This document shows, piece after piece, positions 11,901 through 23,595 of a stretch of 64,000 nt of DNA (within the stretch, counting starts at the first letter, position 1; each line of letters starts with the position of its first letter). The position numbers and the translations under genes were made by a program. Source of the stretch: Chamaecyparis obtusa (Eukaryota > Streptophyta > Pinopsida > Cupressales > Cupressaceae). Where the stretch lies: contig BSBK01014879.1 in the NCBI GenBank assembly GCA_027943335.1, positions 1 to 64,000 of the forward strand, in the 5' to 3' direction. The notes beneath the pieces were generated by a model. That model saw nothing but the letters and a program-made list of their open reading frames with translations. It was not told the DNA's origin and did no database searches.

Positions 11901-13778
11901 ATGGATGTTCACAAGGTTTCTTTTGTTAGAAGGTATGCACCATTTTGTTATGATGGCATACCTAGTTACCCCAACAAAATCCCTGATGAAATCAGAGAGT
12001 ATCTACCAAAGTTCAATAGGAATCAGTGTCCATCAGCAAGAAAGCATGTGCAGGCTTTTTCTGATTTAATGTGTGATTTTGATGTCTGCCATGAGGATTT
12101 GTGGATGAGGTTGTTTGTGCAGACTCTTGAGGGAGATGAAAGGGAGTGGTTTTCCTTTTTGCCTGCAGCCTCTATTTCTTCATGGGATGAGTTGAGTTCT
12201 TGCTTCATTGATTATTTTGATAGTTGGGTAGATGTAAAATCAATGTTGGAAAATTTGATGGGAATTCAGATTGAGGGAGGTGAGTTGATTCAAAGATTTA
12301 ATAGCAGATTCACTAAGACATTAATGGATATCCCTGAGGATTTTAGACCTCATGATTAGATTTGTCTGGTTATTTACTTGAGTGCATTTGACCAAAAAAT
12401 GGGTTTCTTGCTGAGGGATAAACAACCACAAAGTCTACATCAGGCTTTTGAGGTTGCATTGGATATTGAGTGCAATCTGAAGTATGGAGTTATAAAAAGA
12501 CATGCCTCTGCTAGTTTGCATTTTCAGAGTAAGGGGAATGATCAAGAGGAGGTTAAGAAACATCAGTGCTCTCATCCCTCTAATTGTTGTATTAACCATA
12601 GTGTTGTATGTGAAGGTGAAATGATTTTTGCTGGCAAGGGTCTGATTAATGAGAAGCCGGTATCCTTGTCATCCAGTGGTGGTGATCAACATTTTCAAAT
12701 TATAGAGGATACACATCTCCCTTTGCATGATTTTCCCAAGAATAGTGATGATGATTGTGAAAATTCTTTGCCACCAAGTGATGTTGATACAGATGCTAAG
12801 AAAGGTGTTGACTATGGGAGCATGGATGAGGTTAAGAATGAATTTCTTTCTGATGATATGTCACAGGGTTTCTCTCATGTTACAGAGGTTTTTTCTTTGC
12901 AGTCTTCTATGCCAGTGGGTGGTAATGATGCTGATTATAAAGTCTTGGAGATTGAAGATTTGTGGGGAAATCCATGGGATGGTTCTTCCGATGAGTACAA
13001 CACTGATTATTCATATATTGATAGCAGTAATGGTGAGTCATGTTCCAATTCAGATTTTGATGTTTCTTCATCTATTGGAGATGTGTATGATGATGGATAT
13101 GATGACATATGTAGTGTGGTTTCCAATGGGTTATTTGATGAGGACACTAGTGAGAACCAGATGGAGCTTTGTTTGAATTACTATGAGAAATAATTCCATG
13201 TAGTCTCTAACCCATTATTTGAGGAGTGTGCTCAAAGGATGGAATTTGTTGAGGATTATTCACCTTATGCACTTAAAGCTTCACATACAGTTGATTTGGA
13301 GTCTCCCTTACCAATGAGGCCAGTTGAAAGAAAGGTAATGCAGAATGAATGTTGCTCTGTTGATGAAGATGCATTACATTGGGACAATGTTTTTCTTCTG
13401 CCACCAAGTACTGAGAATAATGGTGATAATCTAGTTCATGATGTTGATCATGTGAATCATCCTTATGAGGATAAAGGTGTGATTTATCAAGAGAAATCAG
13501 ACTTGATAAACCCGAGTAACTTGATATATGAGCATGTTTCAGTTGCCTTGGCTGAGGTAAGTGAAAGTGAGTATAGTTGCTTTTCTTTTGATATGCAAGA
13601 ATGCATTAAAGATGAGCTGGATGATTATAGCCAGGAAGAAAAGGTATCGGTTTCTTGTCCCCTTTCATATGTTTCAATCCATGATGATTTTGATGATGCA
13701 TGTTTTCCAAATAGTGAGTTTATGGGGGAACATGTGAAGGAAGGCATTGGTGATTGTAAATCCAGAGTTGTTCTGTAG
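11901..13778 (+). pseudogene. gag: Element B gag with acidic extension
   Basis: A single frame of 626 codons from the ATG at 11901, broken by TAG at 12357 and TAA at 13191. Residues 20-150 are a retrotransposon capsid-type domain: YLPKFNRNQ, then EREWFSFLPAASISSWDEL followed by CFIDYF and a QRFNSRF motif. That is the usual order of plant Gypsy gag. The rest is strongly acidic (repeats of DDG, SDEY, DVDTD) without zinc knuckle, protease or RT. It would supply particles and depend on another element for enzymes. A GTG three bases upstream could extend the frame but is not needed. Both stops may replace Gln codons. Confidence 0.78.
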
Positions 13779-14087
13779 TCTGTGCTTAATAGTGATCTCT
13801 ATCATCATGCATGTGGTAAAGGTTTCAGTCTATTTGATTTTGTGAGTAGAAACCAAGTTTTTGATAGAGGAAAAGGATGGCACTCCTTTGGCATCTAGAT
13901 TTTGCTTATGTATTTTCTATATATTTTGTACAAATGGTGCCAAGTTTTTGTGAGGAGCCAGTCTATGAAATTTTGGATTAAAAGCGGGGAGAGGGCCTAA
14001 TTGTTTTGTCTGAGTATGGTCTGCTTTTCCCAGAGAGCTAAATTATTTCCATGCCTGCAAGAGCCATCCATCCCCAACTAGAGCCAC
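13779..14087 (+). other. Element B 3' untranslated region
   Basis: Contains a purine run AAAAGCGGGGAGAGGG at about 13980, the best candidate for a polypurine tract although it lies about 100 bp from the LTR. The last block, CATCCATCCCCAACTAGAGCCAC, is shared with element A before its 3' LTR. Confidence 0.45.
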
Positions 14088-14994
14088 TGTTAGGCCATTT
14101 TTCTATCATAGCAAAAATCCTTTAAAATGGCCTATCCTCCTTGCAGTTTTTTGTTAAGTTATCCCACCCTACTGCACAGTTTTGATTTGCAAAGAAAATC
14201 CATGAGGTTTTATGTTGTGTGCTCTTAGCTCCATGCTCTTCAATGTATCACCTTACCCTAGTCCAATATGCACGTGCTGAATCGCAAAATCTAGAAAGAT
14301 ATTTAAGCTTCAAGGTCTGCAGGAAAATAATTTCAAAATCTGCCACAGTGTCGAAAACCCACAGTGTTTCTGAAAATCCATGATGTTTTCGATCTGTGTG
14401 AAAACCTTCATGTGTTTTCAGTCTGTGTGAAAACCTTCATGTGTTTTCGGTCTTTCACTATGTCGAAAACCCTATGTGTTTTTGACCTCACAGTTTCCTG
14501 TTTGCTGGTGTTCCCTAACTGTGCAAGTGTGATGGATGGTGGGCCCGGGTTTTCAAAGGCTCTTCACTAATTGGTTGTCGCATGGCCGCATGTCAGACTT
14601 TTTTGACATGTGATCATGTGACTGATTGCCACCTATCCGCATGGGTCCCAGTTCTTCTTGTTGTTTGGCTAACTGGTAGTTATGTTTTCATTCCACGACT
14701 TGGCGACTTGCAGTTATCTCTGGCTAGTTTCTGGTAGTTAATCCCTTAACATTCAATGACCTGGCAGGCGGTTAGTCACGTAGTCACTGAATGCTTGGCG
14801 GTTGGTTCGTGGGTCCTGATTCTTTTCATTGCCCGGTGTCAGAGATTGAAGATCTACGGTCGGCTTGTGATCACATGGAATATTATCACCCCATGCAATC
14901 ATGCACCCACTGTCCGATTGGGTGCTGACCAGTTTGTTTGCAATGGGCCCACTATTAGAGGTGGTCATGTGGCGGCCTTTGGTTGGCTATCGCA
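14088..14994 (+). repeat. Element B 3' LTR, truncated
   Basis: Starts TGTTAGGCCATTTTTC and follows the B 5' LTR from 260 to about 1212. Homology ends abruptly after TATCGCA at 14994, in the left arm of a palindrome unit. The remaining 1.9 kb of LTR is missing. Confidence 0.8.
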
Positions 14995-16141
14995 AATGCA
15001 GTAGACATGAGAATTCATAGTTTAATATGAAGGGGTAACGGAGAAACAAATAAATTACTCTCCTTATTCATTCTAGCAGCAAGTATCAAAGGCAAGACAG
15101 GAGGCATAGGAGTATCGATGACTTGGATTTCTTTGTCGAAGATCATCTAATTTTGAACATCAAGTCGTTGTATATTCCTTGACCCAGGAGAACTTATAGT
15201 TGAAGAATCAATGAATATTTTCTCAGTCCTATAATCACCAGTCTCGTGGATACATTAGAGAGTTTCACCTTGCACAAAAGATAGGTACCTGAAGCAATAA
15301 AATTCTCAGATAGTTGTGACAACTAGTCATGTGCTCAATTTCTAGTTGCAGTAGATGTTTGAAGTCAGAAGATAAACACTAAATAGAAAGGAATACATCC
15401 TCTCTGATTCACTCCTCAATTTCCACTATAGTTAGTAATGATATATATCAGTTACCTCAACTATTACTGAGAGTAGTATCATTGATTATTCAACACACCA
15501 CCATTATCTGGAACTGATTTTAGCATCCAAGCTTCAGAAAGGTAGTTGCAAATTATAAGGGGTGTACTAACAAAATTATTGATACGATGTTTGTGGAGAA
15601 GCTCAACTAGTATAAGGAGGAGAAAAACACAGCCAAAATAGTCATGAGACCACATGACATTGAAATCCAAATTTTAGCACTCGATGGTCATACAAATAAA
15701 TCAGTTTGTTTGGTACTAATTCATATAAATATCATAGCAGAGGATATTGTGATCATAGTTTTTACATAAGGATATTGTGATCACAGGTTATACATATATC
15801 GGAGAGGATATTATGATCTCAGTTCATACATATCGTAGATACATCTGAGTATATTATCGTGGAGGATAATACACATAGTTTGAGATCACAGTGTTGCAGA
15901 GAGTATCCATACCTTGATCACAACATATTGGAATCGATCATATTGATTGAGAGGGAGATCATTGTTGAAGGTGAAACAATTTTGAGGTTATAGAAGTGGA
16001 AACTCGTGGATAGAATCATAGATGAGATGCACATGGATAGGATCTCTGATTGAAGTAATTCATACATCTTGAAACTACAGTTCATTGAGATGAACATCAT
16101 ACTAGAAGTCTTTATTATCTTCCCTCAAGTCCAAGAGGGAG
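14995..16141. other. Decayed sequence, possibly Copia interior
   Basis: No intact frame. GATATTGTGATCA-like phrases repeat between 15735 and 15900. The stretch ends with CAAGTCCAAGAGGGAG at 16126-16141 followed by TGTTAATG, which looks like a Copia polypurine tract and LTR start, but no matching LTR was found. Confidence 0.35.
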
Positions 16142-16390
16142 TGTTAATGTTGTGGCCTTGAAAAAGATCAAAATGCATCCTATGCTAGTCAATGTGAGTC
16201 AGAAACCTTATGTTTATTCAAATTATTCATGTATGAGACATTGATTCTCTCAGGAAGAAAGGTATGGAGTCACATCCTATAGTAACACTGAGATGAGCAT
16301 ATAAACAGGGTATGCCTCTATGACAGAAGAGGAAGCGGAAGGATCTGCATCAGTGGACATTCAAAGATCTTGATTCAGAGGGAGTAGACC

Positions 16391-16621
16391 ATGTTTTGTT
16401 GGTTACCTAGTGATCAAGAAACTATAGCAGAGAATTATGATGAATTACCATGTGAGAAGGCTATGCTTTCATGTCAGTGGGAGAAGCTAGAAGATCAAAT
16501 TAAGATGGCAACCCAGGATCGTGGTCATATTAATTTAGAGGAAGTATTCCTGATGTTGAGGAATAAAGTCTTAGCTGAAATGAGGTTTTCAGCCTTAGTG
16601 ATCTATCATTTTGTATCTTAA
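16391..16621 (+). CDS. Unidentified small ORF
   Basis: 76 codons starting MFCWLPSDQETIAEN. Mildly acidic and helical-looking, with no recognised domain. It sits just before the palindrome array in the 3' part of the presumed Copia element and could be a fragment of its coding region. It could equally be a chance frame. Confidence 0.2.
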   Translation: MFCWLPSDQETIAENYDELPCEKAMLSCQWEKLEDQIKMATQDRGHINLEEVFLMLRNKVLAEMRFSALVIYHFVS

Positions 16622-16639
16622 ATGATTCTTGTCTTTGAT

Positions 16640-17275
16640 AGACAAGTTTAAGGTGGAAGCCTTCCTCACTTGATAATAGTGAGCCAAAGTGTCAAGATTG
16701 ACTACTTAAGTGTGTGTCCCAAACTGTGCGGATATCTTGACTCTTGTTATTACTTGTTGTGTAATAACAAAACCATATCATGATTGACTACTTAATTTTG
16801 TGTCCCGACTGTGCAGATATCATGATATTGAAGTCTACTGTCATGATGAGACTACATTTAATTGTGTGTCCCGAAGTGTCAAAAGTCATGGTAGACTTTA
16901 TGGGCCCATTCATTTTGTGTTATATTATGAAAGGTGACGATCTTTCATGTGTTTTGGGTTACTATTTCAAGGTGACGATCTTGAAAATAGTTAACCAAGC
17001 TTCAAGATTGACTCCCGAAAGGGACTATCCTAGATGTGCTAGATATCTTGTTTCTTATGTTATTACTTTGTGTGTAATAATTGTTAAGATCGACTCCTGA
17101 AAGGGTTTGTCCTAGATAGGACTAGACATCTTAACACTGAGATTATTACTGTGTAATAACTTATCAAGATCGACTCCCGAAAGGGTCTGTCTCAGATGTC
17201 CTGGATATCTTGACGCCTATCATGTTTGACTCCCGAAAGGGTCTATCCTGGATGTGCCAGATATCATGATATGAA
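16640..17275 (+). repeat. Tandem array of imperfect palindromes
   Basis: Five to six units of about 50-110 bp. A full unit begins CAAGAT(T/C)GACTCC, contains CGAAAGGG, then CCTAGATGTGC, and closes with GATATCTTG, so the ends pair with each other. Copies close at about 16990-17050, 17085-17135, 17165-17213 and 17218-17270, with older copies at 16655-16745 and 16780-16835. Between units a second inverted pair, TTATTAC and GTAATAA, recurs. The array lies directly upstream of a polypurine tract and LTR. Confidence 0.7.
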
Positions 17276-17307
17276 AAGATTCTACAAATTCTATTAAACT
17301 CTCTCTC

Positions 17308-17316
17308 AAGAGGGAG
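17308..17316 (+). promoter_or_regulatory. Polypurine tract before LTR
   Basis: AAGAGGGAG immediately before TGTTAA. This is the classic plus-strand primer context of plant Copia elements. Confidence 0.6.
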
Positions 17317-17766
<450 letters not shown>

Positions 17767-19345
17767 TTCAAGAGGAAACAACCAACATCGTTGTGCAAAA
17801 GGGCAGGTCAAGAACAAATGATCAACATCTTCAATTTATAAATCGCAAAGAAAACTTTTAAAAGGTTGTGAAATATGAAATTTATGTAGCCTATCACTTG
17901 TTAGTGCCTTCTTTTTTAGTGCTATCCAAGCAAAGCATCCTTCCTTAGGGAGGGTTACATGATTCTAACAAAAAGAGTAGGCACAACGAGGAGCTAAGCT
18001 AGAATCCTATTGCTGAATGAGCCTGCAACCTTCTTTGATAGTATATTTTCCATTTTTCCTTGGAGCCCAAAACAGCTTATCCACTTTACCTAACAAAAAA
18101 ACCACTCTTTCTAAAAGGATTTTGGATAATCTATTTCTATCCCGGGTAGAAATAGGCAAATCAGTTTCATCTTTCCAGATCACTTGTCTAGAAAATAAGC
18201 ATATTGTTGAAACATAATCTGCCAAATTCTTTCCCCAAATGCTTTCTGAAGAAGAAAAAATGTCATCAATCGCTTCTAATTTAAATAATGGACGTGCACC
18301 ATTCCACGAGTCTCGCCAAAACTTTACTTGTTCTCCATTATTTACTTTCGAGGAAATGAATTTGACTACTATCTCTCTTAAAGACATCATAAAATCCCAA
18401 ATTGTTGATCATTTAGGTGGATCTAAGATGGATGAGACTCTTGAGGGATAATTACTGTCAAGGTATTTTTGTTGCATGATTTGGCACCATATATTTTGTG
18501 TTTTTGTGTACATCTCCCAAACTAGCTTTCACCCAAAGGCTTTATTGCATTTTGACATATCATGAACACCATCAACCCCCCAAGTATTTGACTTGTGCCA
18601 TACTTTGTAAAGATATAAGTGGGATTTTCTTCTCTCCATTCATATTAGCAGTCTATAAAAAGTCTATCAATAACTTCTGAATAGTTTGGATCAATGATGA
18701 AGGGGCCTTAAGCACTGATAAGTAATAGTTTGGGATAGTTGATAGCACCATTTTTATAAGGAGTATTTTTCCTGCTAATGAAAGCCATTTTTCTTTCCAT
18801 TCCACTATTCTTGATTTAATTCTTTCAATGATAGACATCAAGTAGCTTGTTTTATTTGCCCCCATGAAAAAAGGGATGCCAAGATACACAGATGGTAGGA
18901 AATCTACTGAAAATCCCATAATACCAACAATCCTCTTGGAAATAATCTGATTGGTGTTGAACAAGTAGACCTTTGATTTATGTTTATTAACTTTTTGTCC
19001 TGAGGCTAAAGTGTACAAGTCTAGTGTATGTTTAATCTGTTTAGCTTCCATTACATTGGATGATCCAAAAAGTAGTGTGTCATCTGCAAATAAGGAGTGT
19101 GTGACTGATATTTCAGTCCCCCCACCTTTGACTCCTTGATAGAAACCTAATGCATGTTTATTTTGAATTTTTCTACTAAATGTTTTAGCCATAAGAAAGA
19201 AGAGAACTGGTGATAAAGGATAACCTTGCCAAACCCATTGTGTGGATGAGAAGAAGTCCGCTGGCACCCCATTACTTAAAACTGAGAACCATGCACCTCT
19301 TATGCAAGCTCTAACACATTTACATGAACTTTTATTTGACATATT
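17767..19345 (-). pseudogene. LINE reverse transcriptase remnant (L1 type)
   Basis: Read from 19345 downwards. The first frame (19342-18653) has the second half of a non-LTR RT: WQGYPLSPVLF, then HSLFADDTLLFG with the FADD catalytic pair, then YLGIPFFMG and the SLAGKILLIKMVLSTIPNYYLS block typical of plant L1 LINEs. A frameshift leads to 18390-18007 with FWRDSWNG and the start of the zinc-binding zf-RVT region. That region continues through stops to 17769 with DHLFLTCPFAQRCW. The N-terminal half, endonuclease and ORF1 are missing. The 3' side is cut by the Copia LTR. Dead element. Confidence 0.85.
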
Positions 19346-22300
19346 ATACTTGTTTAATAAGATATTTATTATTATTATGTCATGATGGACTCTTGATTCT
19401 AGATTTGAGTTTTATTATGATACAACTATTTGATATGTTCATGTGGAGCATTTTATCTCCAAGGAGGTTATGGTTAGATCATGTTGTTATGTTTATGTTC
19501 CTAATTTTTTAGTTGGATCTTTGACAATGATCTTGTTTCTATCTATTTTATTGAGTAGATGATTATTTGTTTGATAATTCATGATTGTGTTGTGTATATT
19601 TTTAAGTCTGCCATGGATTTATTGGTTTCAAGTGCTCATGGATGCTTAAAAAGTTAGATGATGCTAATATTCTATTGTGATTAGAAATATGTGTTGAGAT
19701 GGTTGTTGGGTTCATCTAGAGACCAAGGAGTGTTCATCTAGTATGGATTGAGAGAAGAGTATTCTTAGACGAGTCTTAGAGACTTTCATATCTTGATGAG
19801 AATTCCCATTCCCAACTCTTGGTCTACTCACAAATCTACAACTTGAGATGTACTACCCATTTTCCCTTTAAAGTGCATAATGTTCTATGTTTTCTTTCAT
19901 GGATACAAATCTTGAGCTATAGAGATTTTAGTTCCAGAGGATTAAATTTCAAAGATGTTTGGCATTGGTTATCATCTTTTGTATGTAAATTATTATTATG
20001 ATATCATTATGATCAAGTTTGAAAAATGGTTTATTGGGAATATTCCTTGGATTAAAAATAGCATTTTTTTTCTTAGGTATGACAAGCTTACATCCATGTT
20101 GACTATGTGATATATAAGTTCATTTCATCAAGGGGACTGAACATTTTTGGGTGTTGTTATGTATTTTTGTTTGGGGTTCTATGGAGGAGATTATACTTGA
20201 CACAATTTTCATTTAGAGGTATATGAAGAAGGACATGATATAGGTTTTTATTTGTATTGTTCCTATTTTGGTCTTGATTATATTCCTTAATATTTGTTTT
20301 CACCTACATTGGATTTCAAACTAGCTAGAAGCATGTATTTACTTGTTTGTGTTCATGTGTTGTCATGTGAGAGATGGCATAAAGGTTCCCGTATCTCTTT
20401 ATTTTGTTGGTTGTAGAGAACATGAAGGAGTATTCAAGACTTTTTGTGACATTTGTATTTATAGGTTATTGGTTCAATTTTTTTCGCTTTTCATTGTATG
20501 GTTTCCTCCACGAGTTTCATGATCATATAATTTTAGAGGATAGTGACATATTGTGGGAGACTTTGTAGCTTGTGGGTTGCATTATGGAGCATTGTTTTGT
20601 TCCTTGAAACTATATGGTTATGGTTACATTACATTTTTTATGTTATGTTCTTTTTTGTATTCATTTTAGATTTGACATTAAAGCTATACAATAAGATTTT
20701 TACATGTTTATGTGGTAGGTATTACACTTGGATCTTCTAATTACATGTTAAAGGTTGTATCTTTTATGCTATGGGATTCACACGATATATATTTTTCACA
20801 CCATTGTGGTATAGATAGATCGATGTGTTTGCACTTGTTGTGGGTGCTATTTCAGCTATGGGTATTGATTCTTGATGGCTACTTATAGTTTTTGTGTTTG
20901 GTATATTGGTTGAGATAGGACTTGTGATTCATTTGTGACAGGTTGTGTAGTTTCTCATTGGATCGTCTCTTATGGATGCACAATAGAAATAACATGATGG
21001 AGGGTGAGAGCATTTATGTATGATATGGTGGTCACTTTATTTTTGTTGCCATTGTCTTGCTGGAGCATTTTGATTTGTAATTCTACATGTGGCTAGAGGG
21101 ATTTTCCATAGTTTATATTTGTTACTACTTATTGACCCTTGTGGAATATATATAACAACTAGTAGAATTTAAGGAGAAAAAGGTGTTGTGCACCTTGCAT
21201 AATAATGTTCCTTATTTTAGTATTTTATTTATTATAAAATGTTGCACCTAGGAGCACCTAAATAGATGTGCAACACAAAGAATCTTTTAGAATATATTGG
21301 GGTTTCTTGATGTTATATTACAATATTTTAAAATATTATATTGATATAAATATTTAATATTAGGAAAAAAATTAATAGAGGACCCAATATTAAGGTAGGG
21401 CCAAGGGGTTAGATAGCACATAGTTGGTGTAATACCACTTAGTGGTTTTGTGTGAGCTTCTTTCTATAAAAGTAATCATAAGGATAGTTGTTGATACTAG
21501 ATAGGCTTATCAATTGTGGAGGTTGGAAGCATGACATGGGATATGTATTTACTTTCTTCTTCACAAGGAGTGCTTTTTGATGTCTAATACTTTGAAGGCT
21601 TTCATGGATGTATTGTAACATTGCATTGTTAAATAATGCATGGATGATGGATGCTTTCGAAGAATCAATTTTTCCCTAATGATGATTTTCCTAGGGTATA
21701 TCTTGTGTCACAATTTTGTGAGTGGTTGTCTATTGTACTTTGCAAGTGGATTCTAAGAACTTATTTGATAAATTTAAGATATGGGTTATGTGAAAATTAT
21801 CAAATGTTTGGCTGCAAATTTCCTTACAATTACTCTATGCTTGACACCTTTGGACATACGGTTTCATTTAAGCCTTAATAAGGCCAAGACCTTTGCTATT
21901 CTCTATTCTTCTTCAGCAAATTTTGCCCACAATTCATTAGAGTCATTTTGGCTTCCTAGTCATGAGGTTCTAGATATCTATTAGTGATGACACCTAAGAG
22001 ATTAGAAGAACACAATTATATTTTCATTCTAATGACCACATACATAATTTATTCCATTCAAAATTGCAAATTGTGACTAGGCCAAACTATTATTTGATGA
22101 CATCTTAGTTTATATATAATATGATTGTAATATTTAAAGGAAATGAATTGGAACATTCTATCCCCTTTCAAAATAATATTTTAACTCTTTCACAATTGTA
22201 ATGGTTCTTGTTGAATCTGTCCACTATGATACAAATTTGAACCTGTAGTAGGAAAGTTAAGACATGAAAAAGATCAAACAAGAATGATTAGTATACAATA

Positions 22301-22900
22301 AAATAGATTTCTATTGCAATACTATACTTTATTTATCTTAGTACAATGCATGACTCTAGTGAAATCTTTATATGTCTGCAAGGTAAGATGAGGTTAAAGA
22401 TTACTTAACTAAGAATCATAATTACAAACTCTCAAATTAGAGATAATAAATTTAAAAGCCAAAATACTCTAGAATTAAAAAGGAGTTTATTAAATGATTT
22501 GTTTGTACACTCTCTAATTCTACAAAATAATATTATTTACCACAAGAGTTAACCTTTTATTAACTATCATATTTGAAATCTCTTTCGGAAGAGTTATCAT
22601 GAAATGCGATGCATCTATGTGCCTGTAAAACTATAAAAGTAGGGTGTACCCTGTCACACATATTCATATACTCTAATAGATCATAAAAGAATAGTGTCCA
22701 TGATCTCTTGAGTCTCGTTGTCAACAAATATATTATATGATATACAGAATCTGTATTATTCGCTATAAAGTGATAGTAATTTATGAAGGGCCTGTTAAAT
22801 CAGCCATCAAATTCAACAGCATCCTTTTAAACATTAGACTTCAAGCTTTCCACTTAATCTTCTGGACATCACTTTAATCTTTAACTCGGCGAAATTTATT
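19346..22900. other. AT-rich DNA, no gene recognised
   Basis: Only short chance frames. An imperfect inverted pair (GTTGTGCACCTTGCA near 21184 and GATGTGCAACACAAAG near 21268) could be a small foldback. Otherwise nothing supportable. Confidence 0.5.
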
Positions 22901-23171
22901 ATGGACTCGAAAATTTCTGTTCTGAGTTACATCAACCAGCAGTAGTATCATTAGATTGAAGAATGCCATTAAAACAGAAAATCACCTTTCTCGAAAGTAT
23001 GATTAAAGCAGAGCGAGCTGGCATCACGATTTGAGATCGAAACCAACTCTCCCCATCTTCATAATAGAGATAATGATTGTCAGCAAAAACCCACTCACCT
23101 ACAATCTTTGCAGTTAATGCTACTGCCCCTTTCTGCATTCATGGCATCTGTCTTTACTCTCTCCCACCATC

Positions 23172-23179
23172 TATAAATA
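23172..23179 (+). promoter_or_regulatory. TATA box of the LTP gene
   Basis: TATAAATA lies 58 bp before the start codon, giving an expected transcription start near 23203 and a short leader of about 30 nt. It is the only good TATA element close upstream. Confidence 0.7.
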
Positions 23180-23236
23180 CTGTAAAGTTGCCTTCGATAC
23201 CTAAACAGCTGATGTAAGCTATTGTGGAGATTAAGG

Positions 23237-23593
23237 ATGGCAAGAGGAATGAAGAGCGTGTGGGAATTCGTGTATGTTGTGTTAGCAGTGATGGCGATGA
23301 TTAGCGCAGGAGCATACGCTGCCGTATCCTGTATGACAGTGGCTTCAGATATACTCCCGTGTACGCCCTTTGTTTCAGGGGCCGAGGCTGAGCCGGGCAA
23401 GGCATGCTGCGATGGCATTAGCAGTCTCAATTCCGCCGCCAAGACAACTGAGGACAGGAAAGCCACATGTAAGTGCATAAAGTCATTAATAGGGGGAGCT
23501 CCCATCAACTATACCAGAGCTGCCAAATTGCCCGAACGTTGCGAGGTAGACATCGGCATTCCCATCAGCCCTTCCGTCGACTGCTCGAAGTAA
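23237..23593 (+). CDS. Non-specific lipid transfer protein, type 1
   Basis: 118 codons from ATG. Residues 1 to about 27 form a signal peptide with a hydrophobic core (FVYVVLAVMAMISAGAYA); mature protein starts near AVSC. The eight cysteines are all present with type 1 spacing: C-X9-C-X14-CC-X19-CXC-X21-C-X13-C, near the 9 kDa family norm. Such proteins are secreted, carry lipids in a hydrophobic tunnel held by four disulfides, and serve in cuticle formation or defence. The TAA at 23591 overlaps a perfect donor (GAA, then GTAAGT at 23590). Type 1 LTP genes often have an intron just before the last codons, so the true end probably lies in a second exon that I cannot place. The ATG at 23237 is preferred over the upstream TTG frame. 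It appears intact and functional. Confidence 0.9.
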   Translation: MARGMKSVWEFVYVVLAVMAMISAGAYAAVSCMTVASDILPCTPFVSGAEAEPGKACCDGISSLNSAAKTTEDRKATCKCIKSLIGGAPINYTRAAKLPERCEVDIGIPISPSVDCSK

Positions 23594-23595
23594 GT
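23590..23595 (+). promoter_or_regulatory. Candidate intron donor of the LTP gene
   Basis: GTAAGT matches the consensus donor exactly and falls in the last codon before the in-frame stop, where many type 1 LTP genes are split. The acceptor is not identified. Confidence 0.5.

Larger units (their letters stand above)
260..14994 (+). mobile_element. Element B, non-autonomous Tat/Ogre-like LTR retrotransposon
   Basis: The 5' LTR starts TGTTAGGCC at 260 and is resumed at 10030 after the nested element A, ending CACCAACA at 11378. A primer site follows at 11382, then one gag-type reading frame (11901-13778), then a second LTR start at 14088 that matches the first. Without A the 5' LTR is about 2.88 kb and the internal part only 2.7 kb, so the LTR is longer than the interior. 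No protease, RT, RNase H or integrase motif is present. The 3' LTR stops matching at 14994. Long LTRs and the arginine-tRNA-type primer site are known traits of the plant Tat/Ogre branch of Ty3/Gypsy; the non-autonomous state is inferred from the missing pol. Confidence 0.82.

Noticed and set aside
12727..13176. Met-rich frame overlapping element B gag
   Set aside because: A plus-one shadow of the acidic tail (GATGAT read as ATGATG).
16142..16390. LTR starting TGTTAATG after a purine tract
   Set aside because: No second copy and no matching end was found, so it is only mentioned as a possible polypurine context.
22932..23508. Minus-strand frames overlapping the LTP gene
   Set aside because: Shadows of the plus-strand LTP exon and its promoter.
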